Source: Aurantimonas coralicida (lineage in GTDB: Bacteria; Pseudomonadota; Alphaproteobacteria; Rhizobiales; Rhizobiaceae). Taken from it: a DNA stretch of 55,684 nucleotides. Below, piece by piece: positions 31,997-39,519 of the stretch. A model generated the notes under the pieces. That model saw only the letters and a list, made by a program, of their open reading frames with translations, did not search any database and was not told where the DNA came from. How positions within the stretch are numbered: the first letter of the stretch is position 1; each line of letters starts with the position of its first letter. Both the position numbers and the translations under genes were made by a program. The stretch lies in contig DRFF01000121.1 in assembly GCA_011050685.1 (NCBI GenBank), positions 1 to 55,684 on the forward strand. The letters are read 5' to 3'.

Positions 31997-32973
31997 CGCT
32001 TCACCAGAATCCCGTCGAGATCGATGTCGGCCAGCACGTCCGCGATCTTGGCCGAGGCCCCAGGCCCGCCGTAGGGATTGTCGAACGGGCCCACAAACGC
32101 CAAGGCCCGATGTATCGCCGCCCCAATTTCAGCATGGTGTTCCCTGCAGTCCATCACCGAAGGCCCTTTAAGCCTTCCGTCCTGGCGTGGCCCGACGTTG
32201 ACCGTGGGAACCTCGAGCGCCGGCGCCTCGATGATGCCGGCCGAGGAATTGCCGATTATGGCCGCCGCGTTGCGGGCGAGTTTCAGATAGGCGTCCAGGG
32301 CAAGGAACGTCCATCGATCGGCCTTGCCCCAGGCGATGACCGCGTTCTCGATCTCTTGGCCGCCCGGATCGGCGTTCGAGCCGGTCCAGATCACCCGGTA
32401 ATCTGGGAAAAAGTCGAGCGCCTTGAGCAGTGCCTTGATTCCGCCGGTTTCGGCCAATGTCGGCGGGTGGTAGGTGACCAGGAAATACTTTCCCAGGGTG
32501 CGTTTGGGCAGGTTTGGGAAATTGTCCAGCCCGGGTGCCCCCACCGTGTAGATGTGCACCGGATCCTCGCCAATGGCCATCAGCCGCTCGCGAAACGGCT
32601 CGGCCGCGACAAGGTGGATATGAGCGAGCTTCGTGACCGCGTCCCGGATCTGATTGTCGAACGAGCCGAAGGAGGCCTCCCCGCCGTGAATATGGGCGAT
32701 GGGCACCCGCGCCAAGGTCGCGGCCGCGGCGGCGGCCAACGTCTCATAGCGGTCCCCAAGCAAGAGCACGATGTCGGGCAGGTGCTCCTCGATGTCTTGG
32801 GTGACCCAGCGAAGCTGCCCAGCCATGCGCACGGCGGGGTTGGTCGGGGCGTACTCGCCGGTGACGGGCTCGCTGATCGGGACCGAGAAACCGCGCACCG
32901 CAAGGGCGGTGATGACCGGAGTCATAGGGCTCGCGTCCGCCCGCCCGCTTACGACGACAAGAATGCGGCGCAT
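31984..32973 (-). CDS. legG: LegG/NeuC-type hydrolysing UDP/GDP-sugar 2-epimerase
   Basis: A 329-residue enzyme that epimerises C2 and cleaves the nucleotide to give the free bacillosamine-type mannose derivative used by LegI. Family landmarks are MRRILVVVSGRADAS (nucleotide-binding start), PDIVLLLGDRYETLAAAAAATLARVPIAHIHGGEASFGSFDNQIRDA, FLVTYHPPT and IGNSSAGIIEAP. The ATG at 32973, overlapping the end of LegC, is chosen because the fold begins there; the longer frame adds unrelated residues. Overlaps LegI. Confidence 0.85.
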   Translation of the reverse strand: MRRILVVVSGRADASPMTPVITALAVRGFSVPISEPVTGEYAPTNPAVRMAGQLRWVTQDIEEHLPDIVLLLGDRYETLAAAAAATLARVPIAHIHGGEASFGSFDNQIRDAVTKLAHIHLVAAEPFRERLMAIGEDPVHIYTVGAPGLDNFPNLPKRTLGKYFLVTYHPPTLAETGGIKALLKALDFFPDYRVIWTGSNADPGGQEIENAVIAWGKADRWTFLALDAYLKLARNAAAIIGNSSAGIIEAPALEVPTVNVGPRQDGRLKGPSVMDCREHHAEIGAAIHRALAFVGPFDNPYGGPGASAKIADVLADIDLDGILVKRWSS

Positions 32974-33878
32974 GCAGCTATCACCTTGTCCTGATCCCCT
33001 TCCGTGAGTCCGGTCGAACATGGCAGGCAGACCAGTTTGTCCCAGATCGCCTCGGTGATGGGCAGAGGATCGCGGTGGCAGTTCCGATATGGTGCCAGCA
33101 TATGCAGCGGCGTCCAGAAAGGCCGCGCGTCGATACCCAACTTGCGAAGATGCGCGAGCATCGCGCCGCGCTTCTCCGTCCGCAGGGTCGCCATCCAGCA
33201 CGACTGTGATCGGACGCCGGGAAAGGCTGGTCGCAGTGCCTCGCGGTAGCGCCGCCAGATATCCCGCTTCCGAGAGAGGGCTGGCTTGAGCCGCTCCATC
33301 TGCGCGCACCCCATGGCTGCAGTGAGGTTCGTCATGGGGTAGTTGAAGCCAGCGGCGTCGTACTCGTATGGCCCCGTCTTGGCCATTGTCCCCAGATGGC
33401 GCACAAGACTGCCAAACTCCAGCTCGTTGCCGAGGACGGCGCCGCCCTGGCCCGTGGTGATCGTCTTGTTGCCGTTGAACGAGAGGCAGATAACCAAGCC
33501 CTCTTGCCTGATCCCGACGGCGGGGGCTGCATCGACCACCCCGCCCAGCACCGTCCGATCATAGGTCCAGCCATCGGTGATGTCGCGAAAGTGGATTGTG
33601 CCGCCCGCGGCCTTCACGGCGTTCGCCGCCCCGATGTAGGCCATCGAGGGCATATCGACGCGCATATCCCGCCGCAAACCGCATGCGGTTTGCGCGAGAT
33701 GGATCGCGTCAGTTCCGGTCAGGGTGGCGACGCACCATCGCCGGCCGCAGGCCTTCGCCACCATCTCCTCGAAGCGCTCGACGAACGGGCCGCCGCCGGA
33801 GATCCAGCCCGAGGCAATAGCCTGGCGGACGTATCTGGATTCGTTGCCGGCCAAGTTGGGCTCGGCGAGCGGGATCAC
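32949..33878 (-). CDS. legC: LegC-type PLP-dependent aminotransferase
   Basis: A 309-residue DegT/DnrJ/EryC1-fold aminotransferase that adds the 4-amino group to the 4-keto sugar made by LegB. Visible are the PLP-contact loop LTGTDAIHLA, VDMPSMAYIGAANAVKAAGG, VVDAAPAVG and the Schiff-base lysine region SFNGNKTITTGQGG (Lys at about 178), then NYPMTNLTAAMG. The GTG at 33878 is chosen: it overlaps the LegB stop (GTGA) and opens with VIPLAEPNL, the family start. It is short of the roughly 380 usual residues at the N-terminus. Confidence 0.85.
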   Translation of the reverse strand: MIPLAEPNLAGNESRYVRQAIASGWISGGGPFVERFEEMVAKACGRRWCVATLTGTDAIHLAQTACGLRRDMRVDMPSMAYIGAANAVKAAGGTIHFRDITDGWTYDRTVLGGVVDAAPAVGIRQEGLVICLSFNGNKTITTGQGGAVLGNELEFGSLVRHLGTMAKTGPYEYDAAGFNYPMTNLTAAMGCAQMERLKPALSRKRDIWRRYREALRPAFPGVRSQSCWMATLRTEKRGAMLAHLRKLGIDARPFWTPLHMLAPYRNCHRDPLPITEAIWDKLVCLPCSTGLTEGDQDKVIAACAAFLSS

Positions 33879-34840
33879 GTCAGATAGACCTGGTCCTTGC
33901 GGAACGGGCGAGAGCGCCACCAGTCGATGGTGCGCTTCATCCCTTCGCCGGGCGGCACTTTCGGCCTCCAGCCAGTGCGCTTGGTCAATCGTGTCGCGTC
34001 TGCCTTGAGGGCCACCACCTCGCTCGCCTCAGGCCGTATGCGGTCAGCCATCCCAGAGAGGATTGACTTGTCGCACCCGGTCAATGCCTTTATCAGCTCG
34101 CCGAGATCGCGGACGTTAATAATCACGCCGCCGCCAGCGTTGTAGACGCCATACGCGTTGATCCCGGCCACGGCAAGGAACGCCCTCACCATATCGTCAA
34201 CGTAGGTGAGGTCGCGGGTAGCATGGAGATTGCCGAGTTCGATCCGTCGGCATTCCGGGTCGAGTGCTTGGCGGATGATGGTCGCCACCACGGCTCTTTC
34301 CGACTGCCGCGGGCCATAGGTGTTGAACGGCCGCAGGATTACCGCCGGCAGCCCGTAGCTCCGGTAGAACGAGCGCACAAGGGCATCCGCCGCCACCTTG
34401 GAGGCCGCGTAAGGAGACTGCGGAGCGAGCGGCATGTCCTCGTTTATCGCCTTGTCGGGGACCGAGCCGTAAACCTCCGAGGTCGAGGTGTGGATGACTT
34501 TTGCGCCGATGTGCCCCGCCGCCAGAAGCACGTTTAGTGTCCCCGTGACGTTCGTGTCGATGAAGCTCTGCGGTGCCTCGAAACTGTATGGCACCGAGAC
34601 CAGCGCTGCGAGATGGAACACGATGTCGGTCGACCTGTTGCCGATCAGATATCGCATCTGGTCGGCATCGCGCACATCGCCGCGGACCTTCTCGACTCCT
34701 TCCACCTCATTGAGCCAGCCGAAGGAATCGAAGCTGTTGTAGAGGGCGAGGCCGGTCACCTCGTCGCCTTGATCGCGCAGCGCCTCGCAGAGATGGGAGC
34801 CTATGAAGCCATCGGCGCCGGTAACGAAGGCTTTTGTCAT
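33875..34840 (-). CDS. legB: LegB-type NAD-dependent sugar-nucleotide 4,6-dehydratase
   Basis: A 321-residue short-chain dehydratase. The NAD-binding motif TGADGFIGSHL (7-17), the legionaminic-type signature LALYNSFDSFGWL (36-48), HLAALVSVPYS, STSEVYG and SPYAASK (Y-x3-K) are visible, followed by the ILRPFNTYGPRQSERAV substrate region. It converts a UDP- or GDP-GlcNAc-type sugar to its 4-keto-6-deoxy form. LALYNSF.S.GWL distinguishes it from ordinary UDP-glucose epimerases. The stop overlaps LegC and the start overlaps the HisF-like gene. Confidence 0.9.
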   Translation of the reverse strand: MTKAFVTGADGFIGSHLCEALRDQGDEVTGLALYNSFDSFGWLNEVEGVEKVRGDVRDADQMRYLIGNRSTDIVFHLAALVSVPYSFEAPQSFIDTNVTGTLNVLLAAGHIGAKVIHTSTSEVYGSVPDKAINEDMPLAPQSPYAASKVAADALVRSFYRSYGLPAVILRPFNTYGPRQSERAVVATIIRQALDPECRRIELGNLHATRDLTYVDDMVRAFLAVAGINAYGVYNAGGGVIINVRDLGELIKALTGCDKSILSGMADRIRPEASEVVALKADATRLTKRTGWRPKVPPGEGMKRTIDWWRSRPFRKDQVYLT

Positions 34841-35598
34841 GCCGCTCTCCTCACGGGTACGTCTGCGGCGCTGAGTGCCTCCCTCATTGCGCTCAAAGGC
34901 ACCCGGCGATAGTGGAGTGCTCCGGCAATGGCGACGCCTGATGCGCCCGCCAGGGCGGCGGAAACGGCATGGCTGGACTCACCGAATCCGCCCGAGGCGA
35001 CGACCGGAACAGGCACAGCCCCGGCGACGGCGCGGATCAGCTCGAGATCGAAGCCTTGTCCGGTTCCTTCATGATCGATAGAGGTGAGTAGAACCTCGCC
35101 AGCGCCTTGTTCAACCGCATCCTGCGCCCAAACGACAACGTCTTTTCCGGTCGGCTGCCGGCCGCCGTCCGAGTACGCTTCCCACGATGACGCTTTGCGT
35201 TTCGCATCGATCTGCACCGCTATCGTTGAGGAGCCGAATTTCTCGGCGATTTCCGTGATCAGTCCGGGCCGCTCGACCGCCGCTGTATTGAGTGCCAGCT
35301 TGTCCGCCCCTGCCCTAAGAAGGGCGCGAGCATCAATGGTCGATCGAACGCCGCCGCCAACAGTAACAGGAACGAAGGCATGCTCGCTGGTCCACTCGAC
35401 AAGCGAGGCGAGACTGTTGCGTTGGTAGAGGCTGGCGACGACATCGATGTAGAGGATCTCGTCGATGCCTTCTTGGTCATAGCGCTTGGCGTATTCCTGC
35501 GGATCGCCGACCACCCGCACGCCCTCGAGGCGCACGGTCTTGATCAGGTTCGGAGCCTTGATGTCGAGGCGCGCTATCAGCCGGAAGGCGAGGGGCAT
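34837..35598 (-). CDS. HisF-like cyclase subunit of a sugar amidotransferase
   Basis: A 253-residue TIM-barrel HisF relative. Both catalytic aspartate positions are retained (ARLDIK near residue 11, VQIDAK near 130), as are the phosphate-binding loops (VTVGGG and VASGG). In acetamidino-sugar pathways a HisF2/HisH2 pair delivers ammonia to WbpG/PseA amidotransferases. The adjacent PseA-like gene supports this over histidine biosynthesis. No HisH-type glutaminase is found in the window. The start overlaps the 51-residue ORF, the stop overlaps LegB. Confidence 0.85.
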   Translation of the reverse strand: MPLAFRLIARLDIKAPNLIKTVRLEGVRVVGDPQEYAKRYDQEGIDEILYIDVVASLYQRNSLASLVEWTSEHAFVPVTVGGGVRSTIDARALLRAGADKLALNTAAVERPGLITEIAEKFGSSTIAVQIDAKRKASSWEAYSDGGRQPTGKDVVVWAQDAVEQGAGEVLLTSIDHEGTGQGFDLELIRAVAGAVPVPVVASGGFGESSHAVSAALAGASGVAIAGALHYRRVPLSAMREALSAADVPVRRAA

Positions 35599-35732
35599 TT
35601 CTTGGAAGGCAGTTCCCGCTTGCGCCCGAGGTAGGCCTCTTGGAACGCGACAACGTCGCGCTCCATATCAATGATCCAGCGCACCAGATCCTCGATCGTC
35701 CTAACCTCATTGGGTATGATCTTGCCAGTCAC
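35577..35732 (-). CDS. 51-residue protein between amidotransferase and HisF-like genes
   Basis: A GTG-started frame exactly filling the space between two cluster genes: it overlaps the amidotransferase stop (GTGA) and runs 22 bases into the HisF-like gene. AAGGAGA lies 10 bases upstream. The product is highly charged and amphipathic helical (VTGKIIPNEVRTIEDLVRW, then MERDVVAFQEAYLGRKREL). Its neat coupling argues for a real subunit or adaptor, perhaps joining the amidotransferase to its ammonia supply. No homologue is recognised. Confidence 0.6.
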   Translation of the reverse strand: MTGKIIPNEVRTIEDLVRWIIDMERDVVAFQEAYLGRKRELPSKKCPSPSG

Positions 35733-37075
35733 GCCGCCACTGTCTCCTTGTCGTAGACGGCGTGCTTGAGCTGCCAGATGCGGCTCACAGGAAAAATTGT
35801 AGTGCCATCAGCGCCAGACACTATACCGGTACAATCCCAAACATGCGGGGCGCGAAAGCGGTCAATGACGTGCTCAAGCTGCTGTCGGTCCATCCCCAAG
35901 TAGTCTAGGCACTCGTCCAAGTGACGCCCCGGGAACTCACCGTCGTAGCGCTTCACCAGCGCGATCGCTTCCTCGCGCGTGATGTCGCCGTCCCTTACCT
36001 CATGGGCGGCGTCGGAGGTTGCCCGCCCGATCCCGAATTTCACAAACGCCATGAAGTAATGGAACCCGTCGAGCTTGTCGTCGAGCGAGGCGTACTTGGA
36101 GTAGGTGCCCTCCGATCTCTCCTCGTTCGCCTCAAAGCCGGTGTGCTCAGAGGCGTAGTAGTAATTCTCCTGCGGGTGCCAGCGGCGGTAGTAGCCGAAC
36201 CAGTGGAATTGAGCGGCTACGTCAGTGTATGCGACGGTCCCTGGCCGCAGAACAACTTCAACGTCCGGGTCCAACGATGGCATCCGATAGAACTCGCTGG
36301 CCGCGCGCGACTCCTCTTCCATGATGGCGCCGATATGTACCCCTTCGGCTAATAGCGCCTCGATTCCCGCGCCCTTGCTGTAGACGCGATCCCAGTCCTT
36401 GGTATCCCAGCATGGCTTGTCGTTCGCTGCCGGGTCACCACCATACTCGGCCTCGCCATTCTCGCCGTACATCACTAGGCCGACGTCGCGGTCGACGGCT
36501 GCCCACATCGGCCAGGCGAGCTGGCCGTAGACGAACGGCTGGAACGGGTCGCCGTAGAACTCGAAGGCGAGACGGGCGAGCTTGCGGTGCAGGTTTCCTG
36601 CGGGGCCGAAGTCCAGGCGATCAAACTCCTCGCCAAGGCTCTCCCAATTCTTGCGCCCGATCTCCGTTTCCATGAACGGCGCGAAGCGAACGCACAGCGG
36701 GTGCATCCCGTATTCGTGCTTCAAGCGGTACGCGATCATGCTCGAGTCCTTGCCGCCCGAGCAGGGCACGATCACATCGTATCCGGATGACCGTCGGTGC
36801 TTGTCGAGGAGCGCCTTGAGTTCGGCCTCGCGTGCCGCCCAGTCGATCCCCCACCGTTTTCCATCGGTGTGCTTCCGGCCATACTTCTTCCGCTCCGCGT
36901 ATTGGCAGGCAGAGCAAACCCCGTAGTCGTCGAAGCGTATCCGCGGGCGCTGGTTGGAGACGACGCAGCGCGTACAGAAACGGACTTCTTGGGGCCTTTC
37001 CTGGCTATCGAGATTGCGCGCCTCGGCGCGGACCCGGGCCTCGACCTCGGCGGACCACAGCGGCGGGAAAGTCAT
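35729..37075 (-). CDS. PseA/WbpG-type N-acetyl sugar amidotransferase
   Basis: A 448-residue PP-loop amidotransferase. A zinc-ribbon-like entry (FCTRCVVSNQRPRIRFDDYGVCSACQYAE, Cys pairs near 34 and 55) precedes the ATP-pyrophosphatase loop PCSGGKDSSM (about 106-115). Members turn a sugar N-acetyl group into N-acetamidino in pseudaminic or legionaminic acid pathways and LPS sugars. ATG 37075 is chosen because it overlaps the HNH gene stop (ATGA) and lies close to the conserved start. The HisF-like partner is downstream; the glutaminase is missing. Confidence 0.85.
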   Translation of the reverse strand: MTFPPLWSAEVEARVRAEARNLDSQERPQEVRFCTRCVVSNQRPRIRFDDYGVCSACQYAERKKYGRKHTDGKRWGIDWAAREAELKALLDKHRRSSGYDVIVPCSGGKDSSMIAYRLKHEYGMHPLCVRFAPFMETEIGRKNWESLGEEFDRLDFGPAGNLHRKLARLAFEFYGDPFQPFVYGQLAWPMWAAVDRDVGLVMYGENGEAEYGGDPAANDKPCWDTKDWDRVYSKGAGIEALLAEGVHIGAIMEEESRAASEFYRMPSLDPDVEVVLRPGTVAYTDVAAQFHWFGYYRRWHPQENYYYASEHTGFEANEERSEGTYSKYASLDDKLDGFHYFMAFVKFGIGRATSDAAHEVRDGDITREEAIALVKRYDGEFPGRHLDECLDYLGMDRQQLEHVIDRFRAPHVWDCTGIVSGADGTTIFPVSRIWQLKHAVYDKETVAA

Positions 37076-37518
37076 GCCGCCCTGCGCTTGCGCCTTTGGT
37101 CTGCCGCTTTTCGGCGGGAACATGCACGGCAACGGCGATAGCCGCTCTCGAAATAGAGATTATCGCCCGAGTAAGGATGCCCATAAGGGCAATGTGTCTT
37201 GGCGGCGTGTCGATTATGCCAGCGGCCCCGGTCCACCGTCCGCTGGGCGTTTTCCTGTGGCGTCACCGCTTCCAAATGATCTGGATTTACGCATGAGGGC
37301 ACCGAACAGAGATGATCCAAGGCTGCGCCTGGAGGAATCGGCCCATGCACCAATTCATAGGAGAATCGATGAGCATAGACCAACCGTCCCTCGACCCAGA
37401 AATGCCCATAACCGCCGCGAGCAATCGTTGCGTCCCAAAGCCAGCAACCGGAATTTGGCTCAGGCTGGATTTTCGCGAAGAAGCGTTGCTCCGGTGTTTG
37501 AGTGACTGCGAACGTCAT
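37072..37518 (-). CDS. HNH endonuclease within the sugar operon
   Basis: A 148-residue HNH/NUMOD-type protein: FFAKIQPEPNSGCWLWDATIARGGYGHFWVEGR, then the HNH core AHRFSYELVHGPIP..ALDHLCSVPSCVNPDHLEAVT, and a C-terminal zinc knuckle (HCPYGHPY...RRCRACSRRKA). Typical of free-standing mobile endonucleases in phages. It overlaps the upstream radical SAM stop and the downstream amidotransferase start, each by ATGA, so it is fitted into the operon without breaking coupling. It could cut DNA lacking this insertion and so spread the cluster segment. Confidence 0.8.
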   Translation of the reverse strand: MTFAVTQTPEQRFFAKIQPEPNSGCWLWDATIARGGYGHFWVEGRLVYAHRFSYELVHGPIPPGAALDHLCSVPSCVNPDHLEAVTPQENAQRTVDRGRWHNRHAAKTHCPYGHPYSGDNLYFESGYRRCRACSRRKAADQRRKRRAA

Positions 37519-38483
37519 TGTTTCGCGCCCTGCGATAGTCCTTGATAATCATAGCATACGGAGCAAAGCGGGCCCTCATATTTCTTCGCCGCAAGCCGTT
37601 TGCGATACTGTTCAATCACGCCATGCCGCCAAATATCATCGATGCGGTGTTCGTTGACGTTCCCTAAATTGGTCACGCCTGAGAAATCGTTGCAGCAGAT
37701 GCGCACGCTGCCGTCCGCATGGATGGACAGTTTGTCATAAACTTCCGGGCAGGGCGCGGGGTGAACCTTCGGAGCTGAATCAGCCGCCTTCAATTTCTCC
37801 AATGCCTCGCGCTGCTTCGGCGTCGCCGCGCGCACCGCTCGGGAATCGAGGAAGTCAAAGATCGTCCGTCCCACCGAAAGCTGGTCTACCAGCGGTTCCA
37901 GGCGCCGCCGGAACACCTCCACCATTTCCGGGCTTTCGCCAGTGATCGATGTCGATGCCGCGATGTAGGGGTCATCCCGATCGCCCCGCGCTGCACGCAG
38001 CGTCTTAATGGCTTCGATCATGCCCTCGAAGAAGTCGATCTGCCGCGCCTCGGCAAAGGAGTCGCGATCAACGCCTTGGAATGAGAATTTGAGCGACTTG
38101 AGTCCGGCCCGGACCAGTCCAGCGGCCATCCTCGCATTCAGCTTCGACCCGTTGGTGTTGATATGCGTGTCGATTTCTTCCGTGGTAGCGATCTGGACAA
38201 AAGCCACCACCTTGGGATGCAGCAATGGCTCTCCCCACCCGATGAAGCGCAACGGCGTGCCGCGCGGGGAGCACTGCGCGATGATATTGGCGTATGTCTC
38301 GGACGTCATGTTGACCGCTGCCCGATTGAGCCCGTGGAGTCCAGTTGGACAGAATACGCAGCGGAAGTTGCACGCGCTGGTGAGCTCGACGTCTATGTGG
38401 GTGGGAAACTCCGGCAGGTTCGCATACTTGGTCGCCGAGTCGCCCTGGTTGCAGGCGTCGTAGAGCGGCTGGAAGGGATTCAT
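37515..38483 (-). CDS. SPASM-type radical SAM enzyme in the sugar cluster
   Basis: A 322-residue radical SAM protein. The cluster motif is CNFRCVFC (Cys 38, 42, 45), followed by GWGEPLLHP and THINTNGS strands. A C-terminal SPASM-like region binds auxiliary clusters (CPEVYDKLSIHADGSVRICCND about 245-270, and CSVCYDY near 308). Related enzymes in O-antigen and nonulosonate clusters oxidise or epimerise sugars, or modify peptides. Its stop overlaps the HNH start and its start overlaps the LegF stop. The substrate is unknown. Confidence 0.75.
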   Translation of the reverse strand: MNPFQPLYDACNQGDSATKYANLPEFPTHIDVELTSACNFRCVFCPTGLHGLNRAAVNMTSETYANIIAQCSPRGTPLRFIGWGEPLLHPKVVAFVQIATTEEIDTHINTNGSKLNARMAAGLVRAGLKSLKFSFQGVDRDSFAEARQIDFFEGMIEAIKTLRAARGDRDDPYIAASTSITGESPEMVEVFRRRLEPLVDQLSVGRTIFDFLDSRAVRAATPKQREALEKLKAADSAPKVHPAPCPEVYDKLSIHADGSVRICCNDFSGVTNLGNVNEHRIDDIWRHGVIEQYRKRLAAKKYEGPLCSVCYDYQGLSQGAKQ

Positions 38484-39106
38484 TTCCTCATGTCCTCTCC
38501 CAGCGCGTCATCCCACATCAAGAAGGATGCCATCGCCTCGGCCCGGACGAAATCCTCCTCGGTATCGATGTCGAGCGAGCAATCCCGCGCCATGGGATAG
38601 AACTCCGGCGCCGGCCCATCGAAAGGTGCGGCATCGCCGGCGGCCAGGCGATCGCGGAGCCAATCCGTGCGGCCCACATAGATCGCCCCATTGCCTGCGG
38701 TTTCCTTCTCCCTGACTGAAATCACCGCCGCCAAGTCCATTTGCCGCGCCGCACCGATGCAGTTGTCGATGTCGATCGGCCGGCGGAACGGCGAGGTCGG
38801 CTGAAGCAAGCACAGATAGTCGAACGGCTCATCGAGGCTGTCGAGCGCGTGGAGCATCAGCGGATAGGAGGAAGCCTCGTCGGTCGCCATCTCCGCTGGC
38901 CGCACCAGCGCCTCGGCGCCGCATTCGTGCGCCACCTGGAGGATCTTCGGGTCTTCGGACGAGACGACCAGACGGTCGAGGCTATGCGTCATCTTGGCCG
39001 CTTCGATGGTCCAGCCGATCAGCGGGTGGCCGCCGAGCAAGCGCAGATTCTTCCCCTTAACGCGCCGCGAGCCGCCGCGCGCCGGGATCAAGCCGAGGAC
39101 ATTCAA
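38480..39106 (-). CDS. legF: CMP-nonulosonate synthetase (LegF/NeuA type)
   Basis: A 208-residue cytidylyltransferase that activates the free nonulosonic acid with CTP. The hallmark LIPARGGSRRVKGKN (6-20), then LLGGHPLIGWTIEAA, SSEDPKI, LQPTSPFR and the C-terminal DIDTEEDF metal-binding pair are clear. It starts four bases into the end of the previous gene. This step gives CMP-sugar, the donor for transferases. It can be told from KdsB by the RRVKGKN loop; the exact sugar (legionaminic, pseudaminic or sialic) cannot be read from this enzyme alone. Confidence 0.85.
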   Translation of the reverse strand: MNVLGLIPARGGSRRVKGKNLRLLGGHPLIGWTIEAAKMTHSLDRLVVSSEDPKILQVAHECGAEALVRPAEMATDEASSYPLMLHALDSLDEPFDYLCLLQPTSPFRRPIDIDNCIGAARQMDLAAVISVREKETAGNGAIYVGRTDWLRDRLAAGDAAPFDGPAPEFYPMARDCSLDIDTEEDFVRAEAMASFLMWDDALGEDMRK

Positions 39107-39423
39107 TGCGTCGTCGACCCCGGGTGGACCTTACCCTTGCTGGGTGGAGGAAGGTTGTGAGCGCGCGCCGCCTCGTGGTTAGCCTCGTTGAGCGCGTACT
39201 GGGAAGCTGCGGAACTGTCGGTGTCAGTGAAAACCTCAAGGCATTTCTTCAAATCAATCCTGATGTCGGCGCCGAAATCGTCCCTGAAGGTGAACTTGCC
39301 CTTGCCCGTGTCCCACGCCCCAGCCTCATTCCAAACCTTTCGGGCGCTTTCCTCGGTGCGGAACCGGCCATCGGTCGGCACGGTTCCTTCGAGAGGCATG
39401 AAGCGAACAATCCAGACGGTCAT
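39103..39423 (-). CDS. Hypothetical protein in the sugar cluster
   Basis: A 106-residue protein with a compact N-terminal domain (WIVRFMPLEGTVPTDGRFRTEESARKVWNEAGAW) and a charged, His/Pro-rich tail. It sits between the 31-residue membrane protein and the CMP-sugar synthetase with overlapping ends, so it is co-translated. No motif was recognised. Confidence 0.6.
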   Translation of the reverse strand: MTVWIVRFMPLEGTVPTDGRFRTEESARKVWNEAGAWDTGKGKFTFRDDFGADIRIDLKKCLEVFTDTDSSAASQYALNEANHEAARAHNLPPPSKGKVHPGSTTH

Positions 39424-39515
39424 AACGTGCCTGCGCTTTCAGCCATTTTGTAAAGCGCGTATAACACGCTAGCGGTCAAGATAGGCAACGTCAAGGTGCT
39501 GATTAAGCGATTCAT
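39420..39515 (-). CDS. 31-residue membrane peptide
   Basis: A short frame (MNRLISTLTLPILTASVLYALYKMAESAGTL) that is mostly one membrane span. It starts four bases after the nucleotidyltransferase stop and its TGA overlaps the next ATG (ATGA), which is the organisation of every other gene in the cluster. No good ribosome-binding site, consistent with coupling. It might anchor a glycan enzyme. Confidence 0.5.
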   Translation of the reverse strand: MNRLISTLTLPILTASVLYALYKMAESAGTL

Positions 39516-39519
39516 ATGA

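Noticed and set aside
35577-35732. Treating the 51-residue frame as a truncated HisH glutaminase
   Set aside because: It has no nucleophile-elbow cysteine or glutaminase motif, and it is a complete coupled frame rather than a fragment.
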